DNA of 25,587 nucleotides from Rhodospirillaceae bacterium (GCA_002717185.1 PBDC01000045.1:1-25587), one strand, 5' to 3'. Positions 16,582 through 24,622 are shown, counted from the stretch's first letter. Numbers and translations are program-made. Notes: generated from the sequence alone by a model not told the origin.

Positions 16582-17688
16582 TTGATCGCGATCCCTACAT
16601 CATCGAGAGAATCCATCGCGGCGGATGCGTCCGCGGTCCTCGGACTAGAGGAGATCCGACACGAGTACGGTGAGGTGACTGCGATCGACTTGCTGAGTTT
16701 GTCGGTCGCGGAGGGTGAGGTGGTTTGCCTGCTTGGCCCTTCTGGCTGTGGTAAGACGACAGCATTGCGCATCGCTGCCGGGCTCGAGCGATTGCAGCGG
16801 GGGCGGGTCCTGCTTGATGGTTCCGTTATTGCCGACTCCACTCGAGAATTGCCCCCGGAACGGCGCAATATCGGCTTCCTGTTTCAGGACTACGCGCTGT
16901 TTCCGCATTTGGATGTGGCGGACAATGTTGCGTTCGGGTTACGGGAAATGTCCAGTCAAGAGAGAACGAAACGGGTCGACGAGGTGCTTGAAGAGGTCAA
17001 TATGACCAGGGCGCGTGAAAGGTTTCCACATGAATTGTCAGGTGGGCAGCAGCAGCGTGTCGCCCTGGCGCGGTCGCTGGCGCCGCGGCCGCACGTGATC
17101 CTGCTCGACGAACCTTTCTCCAGTCTCGACGCGCGGATGCGCGATCAGGTGCGCGACAATGCCCTACATGCTCTCAAACAAAGTGGCGCCGGCACGCTGA
17201 TGGTTACGCACGATGCGGAAGAGGCCATGTTCATGGCCGACAAGATTGCGGTAATGCGGAGCGGGCGCTTGGTACAGTTCGGCTCGCCGGTAGAGTTATA
17301 CTGCCATCCCGTCAACGCCTTCGTCGCGGAGTTTTTTGGTGAGGTCAATCACCTGGTAGGGACCGTCCAGGACGGCCAGGTGACTACGCCATTTGGCGAC
17401 TTACTATCGTGCGATCTCGCAGAGGGGGCCTCCGTAGACGTTTTGGTGCGACCGGAAGCGCTGCGTCTGGTGCCGATCGACGAAGGTGCCGGCCCGACTG
17501 GCGCGGTACAGGTGATCGCGTCACGGATGCTCGGAAGGACCAGCTTAATTCATCTTCGAATATACGCGGCTAACGGCGAAGAACTGCATTTACACTCCCG
17601 CATGCCCGGCCGTTTCCTGCCGTCAGAAAGTGCGGTGTTCTCAGTTGAACTCGATCACGCACAAGCCTTTGTTTTTCCAAAAAACTGA
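16582..17688 (+). CDS. ABC transporter ATP-binding protein with TOBE domain, no adjacent permease
   Basis: The 368-residue ATPase has every nucleotide-site motif: Walker A GPSGCGKTT (52-60), the Q-loop in FLFQDYALFPHL, the signature LSGGQQQRVALARSL, Walker B HVILLDEPFSSLD and the H-loop VTHDAEEA. A C-terminal TOBE regulatory domain (about 285-366) places it with importers of the Fe3+/spermidine-putrescine/sulfate/molybdate type, closest in layout to FbpC/PotA. The matching permease and binding protein are not in the window. The only canonical start in frame is TTG at 16582: there is a stop codon at 16564-16566, and the next candidate (GTG at 16675) would remove the first strand. It lies 8 bases after scpB, an unusual place for an importer ATPase. 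Confidence 0.9.
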   Translation: MIAIPTSSRESIAADASAVLGLEEIRHEYGEVTAIDLLSLSVAEGEVVCLLGPSGCGKTTALRIAAGLERLQRGRVLLDGSVIADSTRELPPERRNIGFLFQDYALFPHLDVADNVAFGLREMSSQERTKRVDEVLEEVNMTRARERFPHELSGGQQQRVALARSLAPRPHVILLDEPFSSLDARMRDQVRDNALHALKQSGAGTLMVTHDAEEAMFMADKIAVMRSGRLVQFGSPVELYCHPVNAFVAEFFGEVNHLVGTVQDGQVTTPFGDLLSCDLAEGASVDVLVRPEALRLVPIDEGAGPTGAVQVIASRMLGRTSLIHLRIYAANGEELHLHSRMPGRFLPSESAVFSVELDHAQAFVFPKN

Positions 17689-17773
17689 TTGTATTGGACA
17701 CGTCTGGTTGGCATGTTGGCTTGCTTTCGTTGCAGCAGAAGGATGTTTCTGCGATGATCCGCAACGCGAATCG

Positions 17774-17795
17774 GGCGGGACACCGCCGTTAACGG
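17774..17795 (+). repeat. Two overlapping dyads before tatA
   Basis: GGCGG/CCGCC (17774-17778 with 17783-17787, 4-base loop) overlaps by two bases with the 10-base palindrome CCGTTAACGG (17786-17795). They lie just before the AAGGA ribosome-binding site of tatA. No T-run follows, so neither is a standard terminator. The rest of the 122-base gap (17689-17810) shows nothing definite. Confidence 0.35.
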
Positions 17796-17810
17796 TTAAG
17801 GATAAGACGA

Positions 17811-18053
17811 ATGGGTGCATTCAGTATCTGGCATTGGCTCATCGTTCTGGTGGTCGTGCTCGTCCTGTTCGGGGGAAAAGGAAAAATTTCCAGCCTGATG
17901 GGGGATTTTGGAAAAGGCCTGAAATCCTTTAAAAAGAACGTTAAAGACGAAGGCGTTAGTGTTGCCGAGGATGGCGCGAAAGCCATCGAAACGGAAGCGA
18001 TACGCGACGGAGCTGCGGAGCCTGCGGCGAAAGATTCCACCGCGAAGTCCTGA
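17811..18053 (+). CDS. tatA: Sec-independent translocase subunit TatA
   Basis: This 80-residue protein has the TatA plan: a short N-terminal transmembrane helix (about residues 6-20), the FG hinge (F20-G21), an amphipathic helix beginning [18 protein letters not shown], and a charged disordered tail. TatA oligomers form the conduit through which TatBC-bound folded proteins with twin-arginine signals cross the inner membrane. AAGGATAAGACG precedes the ATG. tatB follows after 35 bases. Confidence 0.95.
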   Translation: MGAFSIWHWLIVLVVVLVLFGGKGKISSLMGDFGKGLKSFKKNVKDEGVSVAEDGAKAIETEAIRDGAAEPAAKDSTAKS

Positions 18054-18088
18054 CGGGACTGTGCGGGTCGGCACAATGAAGCGCCGCG

Positions 18089-18493
18089 ATGCTTGATGTC
18101 GGTTGGCAGGAGCTTTTTCTCATTGCGGTAATCACGATTATCGTGGTTGGACCGAAAGAAATTCCGCGCGTGCTGCGTACGGTGACCCTGTGGGTCCGCA
18201 AGGTCAAGGATATGGCCCGCGAGTTTCATTCGAACATAGACGACATCGCGCGCGAAGCCGAATTGGACGATATCAAGAAGCAACTTTCCGAAGTGCAGGA
18301 TTTTGATCTCGAGCGGGAAGTTGAGCAGACCATCGATCCCACCGGCGAGATGACTAACACGATTCAGGAGATGATCACGCCGGTCGACGAAGCGAAGTCA
18401 CTGGCGGAGGAAAACGCAAAGTCCGTCGAGCATGACGAAGGGGATGTTGATACAAAAGCCCTTACCGAGGCACCTCGAGCAACAGGCAACTAA
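18089..18493 (+). CDS. tatB: Sec-independent translocase subunit TatB
   Basis: The 134-residue protein has the TatB N-terminus MLDVGWQELFLIAVITIIVVGPKEIP. It includes E8 in the membrane helix and the G21-P22 hinge that separates TatB from TatA. A longer amphipathic helix and an acidic C-terminal tail follow. TatB binds TatC and forms the receptor for twin-arginine signal peptides. The gene is 3 bases before tatC. Confidence 0.95.
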   Translation: MLDVGWQELFLIAVITIIVVGPKEIPRVLRTVTLWVRKVKDMAREFHSNIDDIAREAELDDIKKQLSEVQDFDLEREVEQTIDPTGEMTNTIQEMITPVDEAKSLAEENAKSVEHDEGDVDTKALTEAPRATGN

Positions 18494-18496
18494 CCG

Positions 18497-19291
18497 ATGA
18501 CGGATAGTGGCCAAAATGAAGGTAAAATGCCTTTGCTTGAGCATTTGGTCGAATTGCGGACCAGGCTCATGTGGTCGGTCGCCACTTTCGTCCTGTGTTT
18601 TGTTGTCTCATTCTATTTCGCAGGCCCGGTATTCAATTTCCTCGTTCAGCCGCTGGCTGATCTTTGGGAGGGCGAGGAGGCTCGACGCCTGATCTATACG
18701 GCGTTGACCGAAAAGTTCTTCACCGAGATAAAGATCGCGTTCTTCGTCGGCGCTTTCGTTTCGTTTCCTATTGTGTCGAACCAGTTTTGGCTCTTTGTGG
18801 CACCAGGTCTATATAAAAATGAAAAGAAGGCGCTGCTGCCCTTCATCATAGCGACCCCCGTACTATTCTTTCTTGGGGGTGCCTTCGTATACTACTTTGT
18901 TCTCCCAGTGGCTTGGAGCTTCTTCGCCGGCTTCGAACAAGCTGCGACGGAGGGGCCATTGGCGATCCAGCTGGAACCCAAAGTCAATGAATATCTATCG
19001 TTGGTAATGCGGTTGGTTTTCGCTTTCGGTCTCAGTTTCGAACTGCCTGTCATTCTGACCCTGCTAGCGAAAGTAGGTATCATCAGTACAGCGGGTATGC
19101 GTAAAAATCGCCGCTACGCGATTGTTATTGCTTTTGTCGCCGCAGCAATTCTGACGCCACCGGATCCGGTTAGCCAACTCGGCCTCGCGATCCCGATCAT
19201 CCTGCTTTACGAAATTTCGATCTTGTGCGCGCGCCTGGTCGAAAAGAAGCGGAAAGAAGCCGAGCAGGCGGCTGAGGCGACTGAAATTTGA
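18497..19291 (+). CDS. tatC: Sec-independent translocase subunit TatC
   Basis: The 264-residue protein has six membrane helices and the conserved cytoplasmic N-terminus containing HLVELRTRL (16-24), which helps recognise the twin-arginine motif. The first cytoplasmic loop keeps the segment QFWLFVAPGLYKNEKK with its conserved glutamate. Later segments such as FGLSFELPVIL, RKNRRYAIV and TPPDPVSQ are also diagnostic. TatC is the core signal-peptide receptor of the Tat system. The tail is Lys/Glu/Ala-rich. Eighty-three bases separate it from serS. Confidence 0.96.
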   Translation: MTDSGQNEGKMPLLEHLVELRTRLMWSVATFVLCFVVSFYFAGPVFNFLVQPLADLWEGEEARRLIYTALTEKFFTEIKIAFFVGAFVSFPIVSNQFWLFVAPGLYKNEKKALLPFIIATPVLFFLGGAFVYYFVLPVAWSFFAGFEQAATEGPLAIQLEPKVNEYLSLVMRLVFAFGLSFELPVILTLLAKVGIISTAGMRKNRRYAIVIAFVAAAILTPPDPVSQLGLAIPIILLYEISILCARLVEKKRKEAEQAAEATEI

Positions 19292-19320
19292 TCGATTACT
19301 TGCCGGCTTGTGTGTAATTC

Positions 19321-19349
19321 TGGACCGATACTTAACCTTCACTTATAAG
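19321..19349 (+). promoter_or_regulatory. Probable promoter for serS-surE-pcm-nlpD
   Basis: TGGACC (19321-19326) and TATAAG (19344-19349) are 17 bases apart and match the sigma-70 consensus at 4/6 and 5/6 positions. Initiation would fall near 19356, about 19 bases before the serS ATG. Its location in the longest gap between tatC and pcm supports a fresh transcription start here. Confidence 0.4.
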
Positions 19350-19374
19350 TCTCCTGAATTCGCGAGGGGTTCTG

Positions 19375-20661
19375 ATGCACGACTTACGGATGATCCGGGA
19401 AGCGCCGGATCGATTTGACCAGGGGTTGGAGCGCCGTGGCCTGGCACCACTGTCGGCTCATATCCTCGATTTGGATCGCCGTCGTCGGGCTACGCAGACG
19501 GACTTGCAGGAGATGCAGAGCCGGCGTAACGCGGTATCCAAGCAGGTCGGTGCGGCGAAGCGGAACGGCGAGGATGCAAGGGCTCTTATCGAAGAGGTTC
19601 AAAAGCTTAAAGAAGGCATCGCCGACGACGAAGGGTTGGAAAAGGCGCTGGATGCGGAACTCGTCAAGTTGCTGGAAGGGCTTCCAAACTTGCCGGCGGC
19701 AGATATCCCCGACGGCGACAGTGAAGACGACAACAGAGAAGTGCGCGTACAGGGTGATAAGCCGGAATTTGCGTTTGAGCCAAAAGAACATTTCGACCTG
19801 GGCGAAGCGTTGGGACAAATGGATTTTGGCGCCGCAGCCCGTTTGTCCGGTGCCCGCTTCGTTGTGTTGAGTGGGGCGTTGGCGCGGCTAGAGCGATCTC
19901 TGGCCGCCTTCATGTTGGATCTACATACGCAGGAGCATGGCTTCAAAGAGATCGTCACACCGGTTCTAGTCCGGGAGGAAGCTCTTTACGGCACAGGACA
20001 GTTGCCTAAGTTCACAGAAGATCTTTACCGCACGTCTGACGATTATTGGCTAATTCCCACCGCCGAAGTTACGCTTACAAACCTGGCGGGAGAGGGGATC
20101 CTGGACGAGGGGGGATTACCCTTGCGCATGACCGCCTGGACGCAGTGTTTTCGTTCCGAAGCTGGTGCGGCGGGCAAAGATACCCGCGGCATGCTACGTC
20201 AGCATCAATTCAGTAAGGTTGAGATGGTATGCGTCACCCATCCGGATAACTCCAATGCGGAATTGGAGCGGATGACCGGCTGTGCGGAAGAGGTTTTGAA
20301 GCGACTTGGATTGCCCTATCGAGTTGTCGTTCTATGCGCTGGCGATATGGGCTTCGGTGCCAGAAAGACCTATGATATTGAGGTCTGGTTACCGGGTCAG
20401 GGTACCTATCGTGAAATTTCAAGTTGCTCCAACTGTGGCGATTTCCAGGCGCGGCGAATGAAGGCGCGCTATCGGCCACGAGGGAAGAAGGGGACCCGTT
20501 TTGTCCATACCTTGAACGGTTCCGGTCTGGCGGTGGGACGGACCATGATTGCTGTACTGGAGAACTATCAGAATGAAGACGGTTCAATCACCGTTCCCGA
20601 AGTCCTGCGTCCTTACATGGGTGGGCTAGAATGCATCACGCTGGACGTTTCCAGCACATGA
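19375..20661 (+). CDS. serS: Seryl-tRNA synthetase
   Basis: The 428-residue class II synthetase charges tRNA-Ser (and tRNA-Sec where present). The N-terminal arm (about 30-105, rich in Arg, Glu, Lys) is the antiparallel coiled coil that grips the long variable arm of tRNA-Ser. Class II motif 2 is seen as [20 protein letters not shown] and motif 3 as [16 protein letters not shown] near the C-terminus. Length is standard. GAGGGGT lies before the ATG. The stop codon overlaps the preferred surE start (ATGA). Confidence 0.98.
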   Translation: MHDLRMIREAPDRFDQGLERRGLAPLSAHILDLDRRRRATQTDLQEMQSRRNAVSKQVGAAKRNGEDARALIEEVQKLKEGIADDEGLEKALDAELVKLLEGLPNLPAADIPDGDSEDDNREVRVQGDKPEFAFEPKEHFDLGEALGQMDFGAAARLSGARFVVLSGALARLERSLAAFMLDLHTQEHGFKEIVTPVLVREEALYGTGQLPKFTEDLYRTSDDYWLIPTAEVTLTNLAGEGILDEGGLPLRMTAWTQCFRSEAGAAGKDTRGMLRQHQFSKVEMVCVTHPDNSNAELERMTGCAEEVLKRLGLPYRVVVLCAGDMGFGARKTYDIEVWLPGQGTYREISSCSNCGDFQARRMKARYRPRGKKGTRFVHTLNGSGLAVGRTMIAVLENYQNEDGSITVPEVLRPYMGGLECITLDVSST

Positions 20662-21437
20662 TTGCTGGGACGGACCTTTCGAAGGCGTGTATTCTGGTCA
20701 CCAACGACGACGGGATCAACGCTCCTGGCCTGAAAGTCTTGGAGAAGATCGCCAAGTCGTTGGCCAGGGAGGTCTGGGTCGTTGCGCCCGAGACGGAGCA
20801 AAGCGGTGCCAGTCATTCCCTGACCTTGACCCAACCGCTTCGTATGCGCCGCCTGGGAGCGCAACGCTACGCGGTCAGTGGCAGCCCGACCGACTGCGTA
20901 TTATTCGCGATCTGTAATCTAATGACGGATAATCCGCCCGACTTAGTCCTATCTGGTGTTAATCGCGGCGCTAATATCGGGGATGATGTCACCTACTCGG
21001 GCACTGTGGCTGCGGCGATGGAAGCGACAATTCTAGAAGTGCCCGCAATTGCGATGAGCCAAGCGTCGAACGATGAAAATGTAGCGCACTGGCCCACTGC
21101 AGCGAAATTTGGGACCGAGATTGTTCTGCGCCTCGTCGAGGCAGGCTGGTCAGACGATATTTTCATGAACGTCAATTTTCCGAACTGCAAGCCGGAGGAT
21201 GTTGCCGGCGTCAGCGTCGTGGCGCAGGGGAGGCGCAAGGCTGGCTATGAAATCCGGGAATTGGTCGACCCACGTCTTCAGAAATACTACTGGATTGGAC
21301 CGGCAGTTAGTCGTACGCAGCGGCCGGGGAACACTGACTATCAGGCCCTATGTAGACGAGAGATCGCTGTTACACCATTGCACATGGACCTAACTCATCG
21401 GGAGGCGCTCCGTACTTTGAAGAAAAAGCTGCAATGA
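20658..21437 (+). CDS. surE: 5'-nucleotidase SurE (survival protein)
   Basis: This 259-residue acid phosphatase removes phosphate from nucleoside 5'- and 3'-monophosphates and is linked to stationary-phase survival. The metal site is in [13 protein letters not shown] (D17-D18), followed by the SG of [12 protein letters not shown] and by [22 protein letters not shown] 20658 is preferred because it gives the ATGA overlap with serS and the expected short leader before the motif; ATG 20631 would add nine residues. It overlaps pcm by 4 bases (ATGA), so serS-surE-pcm look translationally coupled. Confidence 0.95.
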   Translation: MIAGTDLSKACILVTNDDGINAPGLKVLEKIAKSLAREVWVVAPETEQSGASHSLTLTQPLRMRRLGAQRYAVSGSPTDCVLFAICNLMTDNPPDLVLSGVNRGANIGDDVTYSGTVAAAMEATILEVPAIAMSQASNDENVAHWPTAAKFGTEIVLRLVEAGWSDDIFMNVNFPNCKPEDVAGVSVVAQGRRKAGYEIRELVDPRLQKYYWIGPAVSRTQRPGNTDYQALCRREIAVTPLHMDLTHREALRTLKKKLQ

Positions 21438-22099
21438 TCCCTGCCTCGAAAAAAATTCGCCTCATCCTAGAATTGAGGCAGGGCGGAATTCTCGACACTG
21501 CCTTGCTTGCAGCGATGGAGACGGTGCCGCGCGACAAATTTGTTCCCGATGCCTTTCGTGATAGGGCCTATGAAGACACAGCTTTACCTATTAGTCATGG
21601 CCAGACCATAAGTCAGCCTTTGATAGTAGCTAAGATGCTTCAGGCGATGGAATTGAACGACCGGGTCAAGGTTCTGGAGATCGGGACTGGTTCCGGATAC
21701 CAAACGATGGTCCTGTCGCATCTGTGTCGGAGGGTCTACACGATTGAGCGACACCGCGATTTGCTGCGGGAGGCAGAATTCCGTCTCGAGGCGATGGGGC
21801 GGCATAACGTCACCACCAGGGCGGGCGATGGCTGGTTGGGTTGGCCGGAACAAGCGCCCTTCACCCATATTGTTGTCAGTGCAGCGGCCAATGAAATCCC
21901 AACGACCTTGACCGAGCAACTTGCTGTGGGCGGGGTAATGATTGTGCCAGTAGGCGACGAACGCCGCGAGCAGCGTATAATTAAGGTTGTCCGATCCGAA
22001 ACCGGTGTCGAAGCGGAGGATATAGGGCCAGTGCGGTTCCTTCCACTCGTGGCGGGGATGCCAGAAGCCACGAAACAAGATGGGCGCGTGGGAGCCTGA
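21434..22099 (+). CDS. pcm: Protein-L-isoaspartate O-methyltransferase
   Basis: The 221-residue enzyme uses SAM to methylate L-isoaspartyl residues and starts repair of aged proteins. It has all the family marks: VPRDKFVP, the substrate loop GQTISQP (56-62), motif I VLEIGTGSGY (80-89) and VVSAAANEIP. This contrasts with the divergent PCMT-like protein at 318-971. The surE-pcm-nlpD order is the same as in Escherichia coli, where rpoS follows; no rpoS is found here. A new ATG for the next gene lies 19 bases after the stop. Confidence 0.96.
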   Translation: MIPASKKIRLILELRQGGILDTALLAAMETVPRDKFVPDAFRDRAYEDTALPISHGQTISQPLIVAKMLQAMELNDRVKVLEIGTGSGYQTMVLSHLCRRVYTIERHRDLLREAEFRLEAMGRHNVTTRAGDGWLGWPEQAPFTHIVVSAAANEIPTTLTEQLAVGGVMIVPVGDERREQRIIKVVRSETGVEAEDIGPVRFLPLVAGMPEATKQDGRVGA

Positions 22100-22118
22100 A
22101 GCGGGACCGACGATATCC

Positions 22119-23195
22119 ATGGCGAAACGTTTGGTTCAGTCCGATCGTGTTTTAGCCGGGGCCGCATATGCTGCCCTACTGGTGCTTGTTGCCGGATGTG
22201 CCGATCCGGCCCGTGTGGTATTGTTCGAAGAACGCTATGGCAATAATGCGCTAACACAAGCCACCATTCCAAGACCCAAGCCGCCGCCGGTCCGTCCACC
22301 GATTCCCGCTTCGGGCACGCGACCGACACCTGAAAATTTGGCCACTTCGCATAAAGTTAGCTCCGGAGACACGGTCTATTCAGTCTCTCAGCGCTACCAC
22401 GTGCCGCTGCGGCGATTGATCACAATAAATGGTCTGGAAGCACCATATATTCTGCGCAGCGGACAGACGCTCCGGCTGCCAAGGCCTCGACGCCATGTAG
22501 TTGAGCGAGGCGATACGATCTATGCGATTTCGCTGAAGTATAACGTCGCGCTAAGTCGTTTGGTCCAATTCAACGGGATAAAACCACCCTATCAAATCGT
22601 TGTCGGACAGAACTTGCGATTGCCGGCTTCGGTTGCTTCAGCTGTTAAATTGCAGGCTACCCAAAGGGCGGAACTGCTGCCGTTAAAGGCGCCGTCCATG
22701 GCGGCTGGCAGGCCGAAACCTCGGCTAACCGCCCAGCGGGTTAACACAGTGAAGCCGCCTCATAAACAGTCTGTTATAATTCCGCGGCCGCCACCTCTAT
22801 CGAAACGAAAATTTCTCTTGCCGGTTCGAGGCCCGCTACTGTCTCGCTTCGGGACCAAGAGCCGAGGCCTGCAAAATGATGGGGTCAACATTGCCGCACC
22901 GCGAGGGACGTCGGTGCGCGCGGCGGAAAATGGGATTGTCGTATATAGCGGCAATGCTTTGCTCGGGTTCGGCAACATGGTGCTACTCCGTCATGCGAAC
23001 GGCTTTATGACGGCCTATGCGCATAATGAGGGATTGTCTGTCTCCCGCGGCGACACAGTACGCCGAGGGCAGGTTATCGCGACAGTGGGCAGCTCCGGAA
23101 ATGTCTCGGCGCCACAGCTTCATTTCGAGATCCGTAAGGGCAAACGTGCGATGGATCCATTGAAATACCTGCCCGCGCTGTCAAGCCGATCTTAA
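22119..23195 (+). CDS. nlpD: NlpD-like LysM lipoprotein with degenerate LytM (M23) domain
   Basis: The 358-residue protein starts with a lipoprotein signal whose lipobox is LVAGC (Cys27). Two LysM glycan-binding repeats follow (about 78-121 and 126-170), then a basic/proline-rich linker, and an M23 domain (about 232-350). The zinc residues of active M23 peptidases are mostly lost: the HxxxD pair reads N253 and N257, and the first His of HxH is Q333; only H335 remains. This is the pattern of amidase activators such as NlpD and EnvC rather than of peptidases. The place after surE-pcm supports NlpD. ATG 22119 is preferred over 22080, which overlaps pcm. Its stop interlocks with that of the convergent ATPase gene. 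Confidence 0.9.
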   Translation: MAKRLVQSDRVLAGAAYAALLVLVAGCADPARVVLFEERYGNNALTQATIPRPKPPPVRPPIPASGTRPTPENLATSHKVSSGDTVYSVSQRYHVPLRRLITINGLEAPYILRSGQTLRLPRPRRHVVERGDTIYAISLKYNVALSRLVQFNGIKPPYQIVVGQNLRLPASVASAVKLQATQRAELLPLKAPSMAAGRPKPRLTAQRVNTVKPPHKQSVIIPRPPPLSKRKFLLPVRGPLLSRFGTKSRGLQNDGVNIAAPRGTSVRAAENGIVVYSGNALLGFGNMVLLRHANGFMTAYAHNEGLSVSRGDTVRRGQVIATVGSSGNVSAPQLHFEIRKGKRAMDPLKYLPALSSRS

Positions 23196-24049
23196 GAGGT
23201 TTTTACGCCGAGTGATCCTGCTAGATGCTGGATGAATTGCCAGGCGACGCGGCCGGAACGGGCGCCGCGGGTGACCGACCATTCTATGGCCTGAGCCCGC
23301 CATTCGGTTTCCTCGACCTCGAGGCCGTAATGCGACACATATCCGGCAATCATGGCGAAGAATGTGTCCTGATCGCAGTTATGGAAGCCGATCCACAATC
23401 CGAACCGGTCAGACAAGGAGACTTTTTCTTCGACTGCCTCCGACGGGTTGATTGCGGTTGAGCGCTCGTTCTCGATCATGTTACGCGGCATCAGATGCCG
23501 GCGGTTCGAAGTTGCGTAGAATATGACGTTGTCTGGTCGACCCTCGATGCCTCCTTCCAAGACCGCCTTGAGAGATTTGTAGCTAGCGTCTCCATCGTCG
23601 AAAGAGAGGTCGTCGCAGTAGAGGATGGTGCGCCGATCCGCCTCACGAAGAAACGAAAGCAACCGCGGGAGGGTAGGAATATCCTCTCGATGTATCTCCA
23701 CTAGGGCAATAATGCCGGGATTTTTTTCGATGATATCGCCATGCACAGCTTTGACGAGAGAACTTTTTCCACAGCCGCGGGCACCCCAAAGAAGCGCATT
23801 GTTGGACGGCAGTCCTTCGGCAAACCGTATCGTATTTTCATACAAGGTGTCGCGCTGCTGATCGATGCCCTGCAAAAGGTCCAGATCAAGGCGGTTAACG
23901 TCTCTGACTGGCTCTAGGAATTCTTGCTCGGCGTGCCATACGAAGGCGTCAGCGGCGTTTAGGTCAGCGCACGGGGTCAAGTCTGGCGCAAGCCTTTCCA
24001 AACTCTCCGCGATGCGGCTTAACAACTCCGTGATATCTTGTTCTGGCAT
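23192..24049 (-). CDS. AAA+ family ATPase (DUF815 type)
   Basis: The 285-residue cytoplasmic protein has a P-loop ATPase core: Walker A GARGCGKSS (89-97), Walker B TILYCDDLSFD, a sensor-like ATSNRRHL, and an arginine-rich tail of the second region (PRNMIENERS). This is the DUF815 pattern of uncharacterised ATPases. An N-terminal helical segment (1-85) precedes the core. Biochemical function is unknown. ATG 24049 is used because the only earlier in-frame start is a TTG at 24106 without family resemblance. No good Shine-Dalgarno is seen; instead an AT-rich hairpin ends at the start codon. The gene is divergent from yajC-secD and its last four bases overlap nlpD. Confidence 0.88.
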   Translation of the reverse strand: MPEQDITELLSRIAESLERLAPDLTPCADLNAADAFVWHAEQEFLEPVRDVNRLDLDLLQGIDQQRDTLYENTIRFAEGLPSNNALLWGARGCGKSSLVKAVHGDIIEKNPGIIALVEIHREDIPTLPRLLSFLREADRRTILYCDDLSFDDGDASYKSLKAVLEGGIEGRPDNVIFYATSNRRHLMPRNMIENERSTAINPSEAVEEKVSLSDRFGLWIGFHNCDQDTFFAMIAGYVSHYGLEVEETEWRAQAIEWSVTRGARSGRVAWQFIQHLAGSLGVKTS

Positions 24050-24074
24050 AAAAATTTCTTGTCTAAGAATTTTT
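24050..24074 (-). promoter_or_regulatory. AT-rich leader hairpin at the start codon of the DUF815 ATPase
   Basis: On the plus strand AAAAATTTCTT (24050-24060), GTCT and AAGAATTTTT (24065-24074) form an inverted repeat of ten pairs with one bulged base. In the minus-strand mRNA it ends at the base before the ATG and covers the only purine-rich stretch that could bind the ribosome. Confidence 0.4.
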
Positions 24075-24084
24075 CGCGGCGCGG

Positions 24085-24113
24085 AACGTAACCATACGCA
24101 CGCCAACGGTCAA
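24085..24113 (-). promoter_or_regulatory. Possible promoter for the DUF815 ATPase
   Basis: On the minus strand TTGACC (24108-24113) is followed after 17 bases by TACGTT (24085-24090), a poor -10 match. Initiation would fall near 24078, giving a leader made almost only of the AT-rich hairpin. Tentative. Confidence 0.25.
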
Positions 24114-24128
24114 ATTGGGACCGTATGA

Positions 24129-24156
24129 TTGCAATTGTGCGCTAGGCAGCTATATT
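24129..24156 (+). promoter_or_regulatory. Probable promoter for yajC-secD
   Basis: TTGCAA (24129-24134) and TATATT (24151-24156) are separated by 16 bases, with 4/6 and 5/6 consensus matches. Initiation near 24163 leaves a leader of about 37 bases that holds the strong AGGGAGG ribosome-binding site. Confidence 0.5.
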
Positions 24157-24199
24157 CCGCCGTCCGCTCGTGATTTTACGTCATTTTAGGGAGGGTCCA

Positions 24200-24592
24200 A
24201 TGTTCATATCGACAGCCTGGGCACAGGCAGGTGGCGGCGGCGGCGGCGATATATTTACCGCAATGCTGCCGTTGGTCCTTATCTTCGCCGTATTCTATTT
24301 TTTGCTGATCCGACCGCAGCAGAAAAAGGTGAAAACCCATCAGGCGATGATTGGCAGCCTGAAACGTGGCGACAAGATTATTACCGGCGGCGGCGTTCAC
24401 GGGACAGTCACCAAAATCCTGAATGATGCAGAGTGCATGGTGGAAATCGCGGAAGGGGTGCGCATCAAGATTGCCCGCGGTACTATCACTACCCTGTTAA
24501 CCCAGCGCGAACCTGCAGCGGCGCCGGCGAGCCCGGCGGCAAACGCCGCTGGTGGTGGTGGTTTGCTAGGCAAGTTGATGGGTAAGAAATAA
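24200..24592 (+). CDS. yajC: Preprotein translocase subunit YajC
   Basis: The 130-residue protein has one membrane helix (about 18-38) followed by LIRPQQKKVKTHQAM, the YajC signature, and a small cytoplasmic domain (GDKIITGGGVHGTVTKI). The C-terminus is Ala/Gly/Pro-rich. YajC associates with SecDF and SecYEG in the inner membrane. ATG 24200 is chosen over 24170 because AGGGAGGG sits right before it. secD begins 30 bases after its stop, the normal yajC-secD-secF order. Confidence 0.95.
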   Translation: MFISTAWAQAGGGGGGDIFTAMLPLVLIFAVFYFLLIRPQQKKVKTHQAMIGSLKRGDKIITGGGVHGTVTKILNDAECMVEIAEGVRIKIARGTITTLLTQREPAAAPASPAANAAGGGGLLGKLMGKK

Positions 24593-24622
24593 CGTAGTAG
24601 GGCTGCGAACGGCACTGGGTTC

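Noticed and set aside
22080..22118. Earlier start of the NlpD-like gene at 22080
   Set aside because: It overlaps pcm by 20 bases and adds an acidic segment before the lipoprotein signal; ATG 22119 gives a normal signal peptide.
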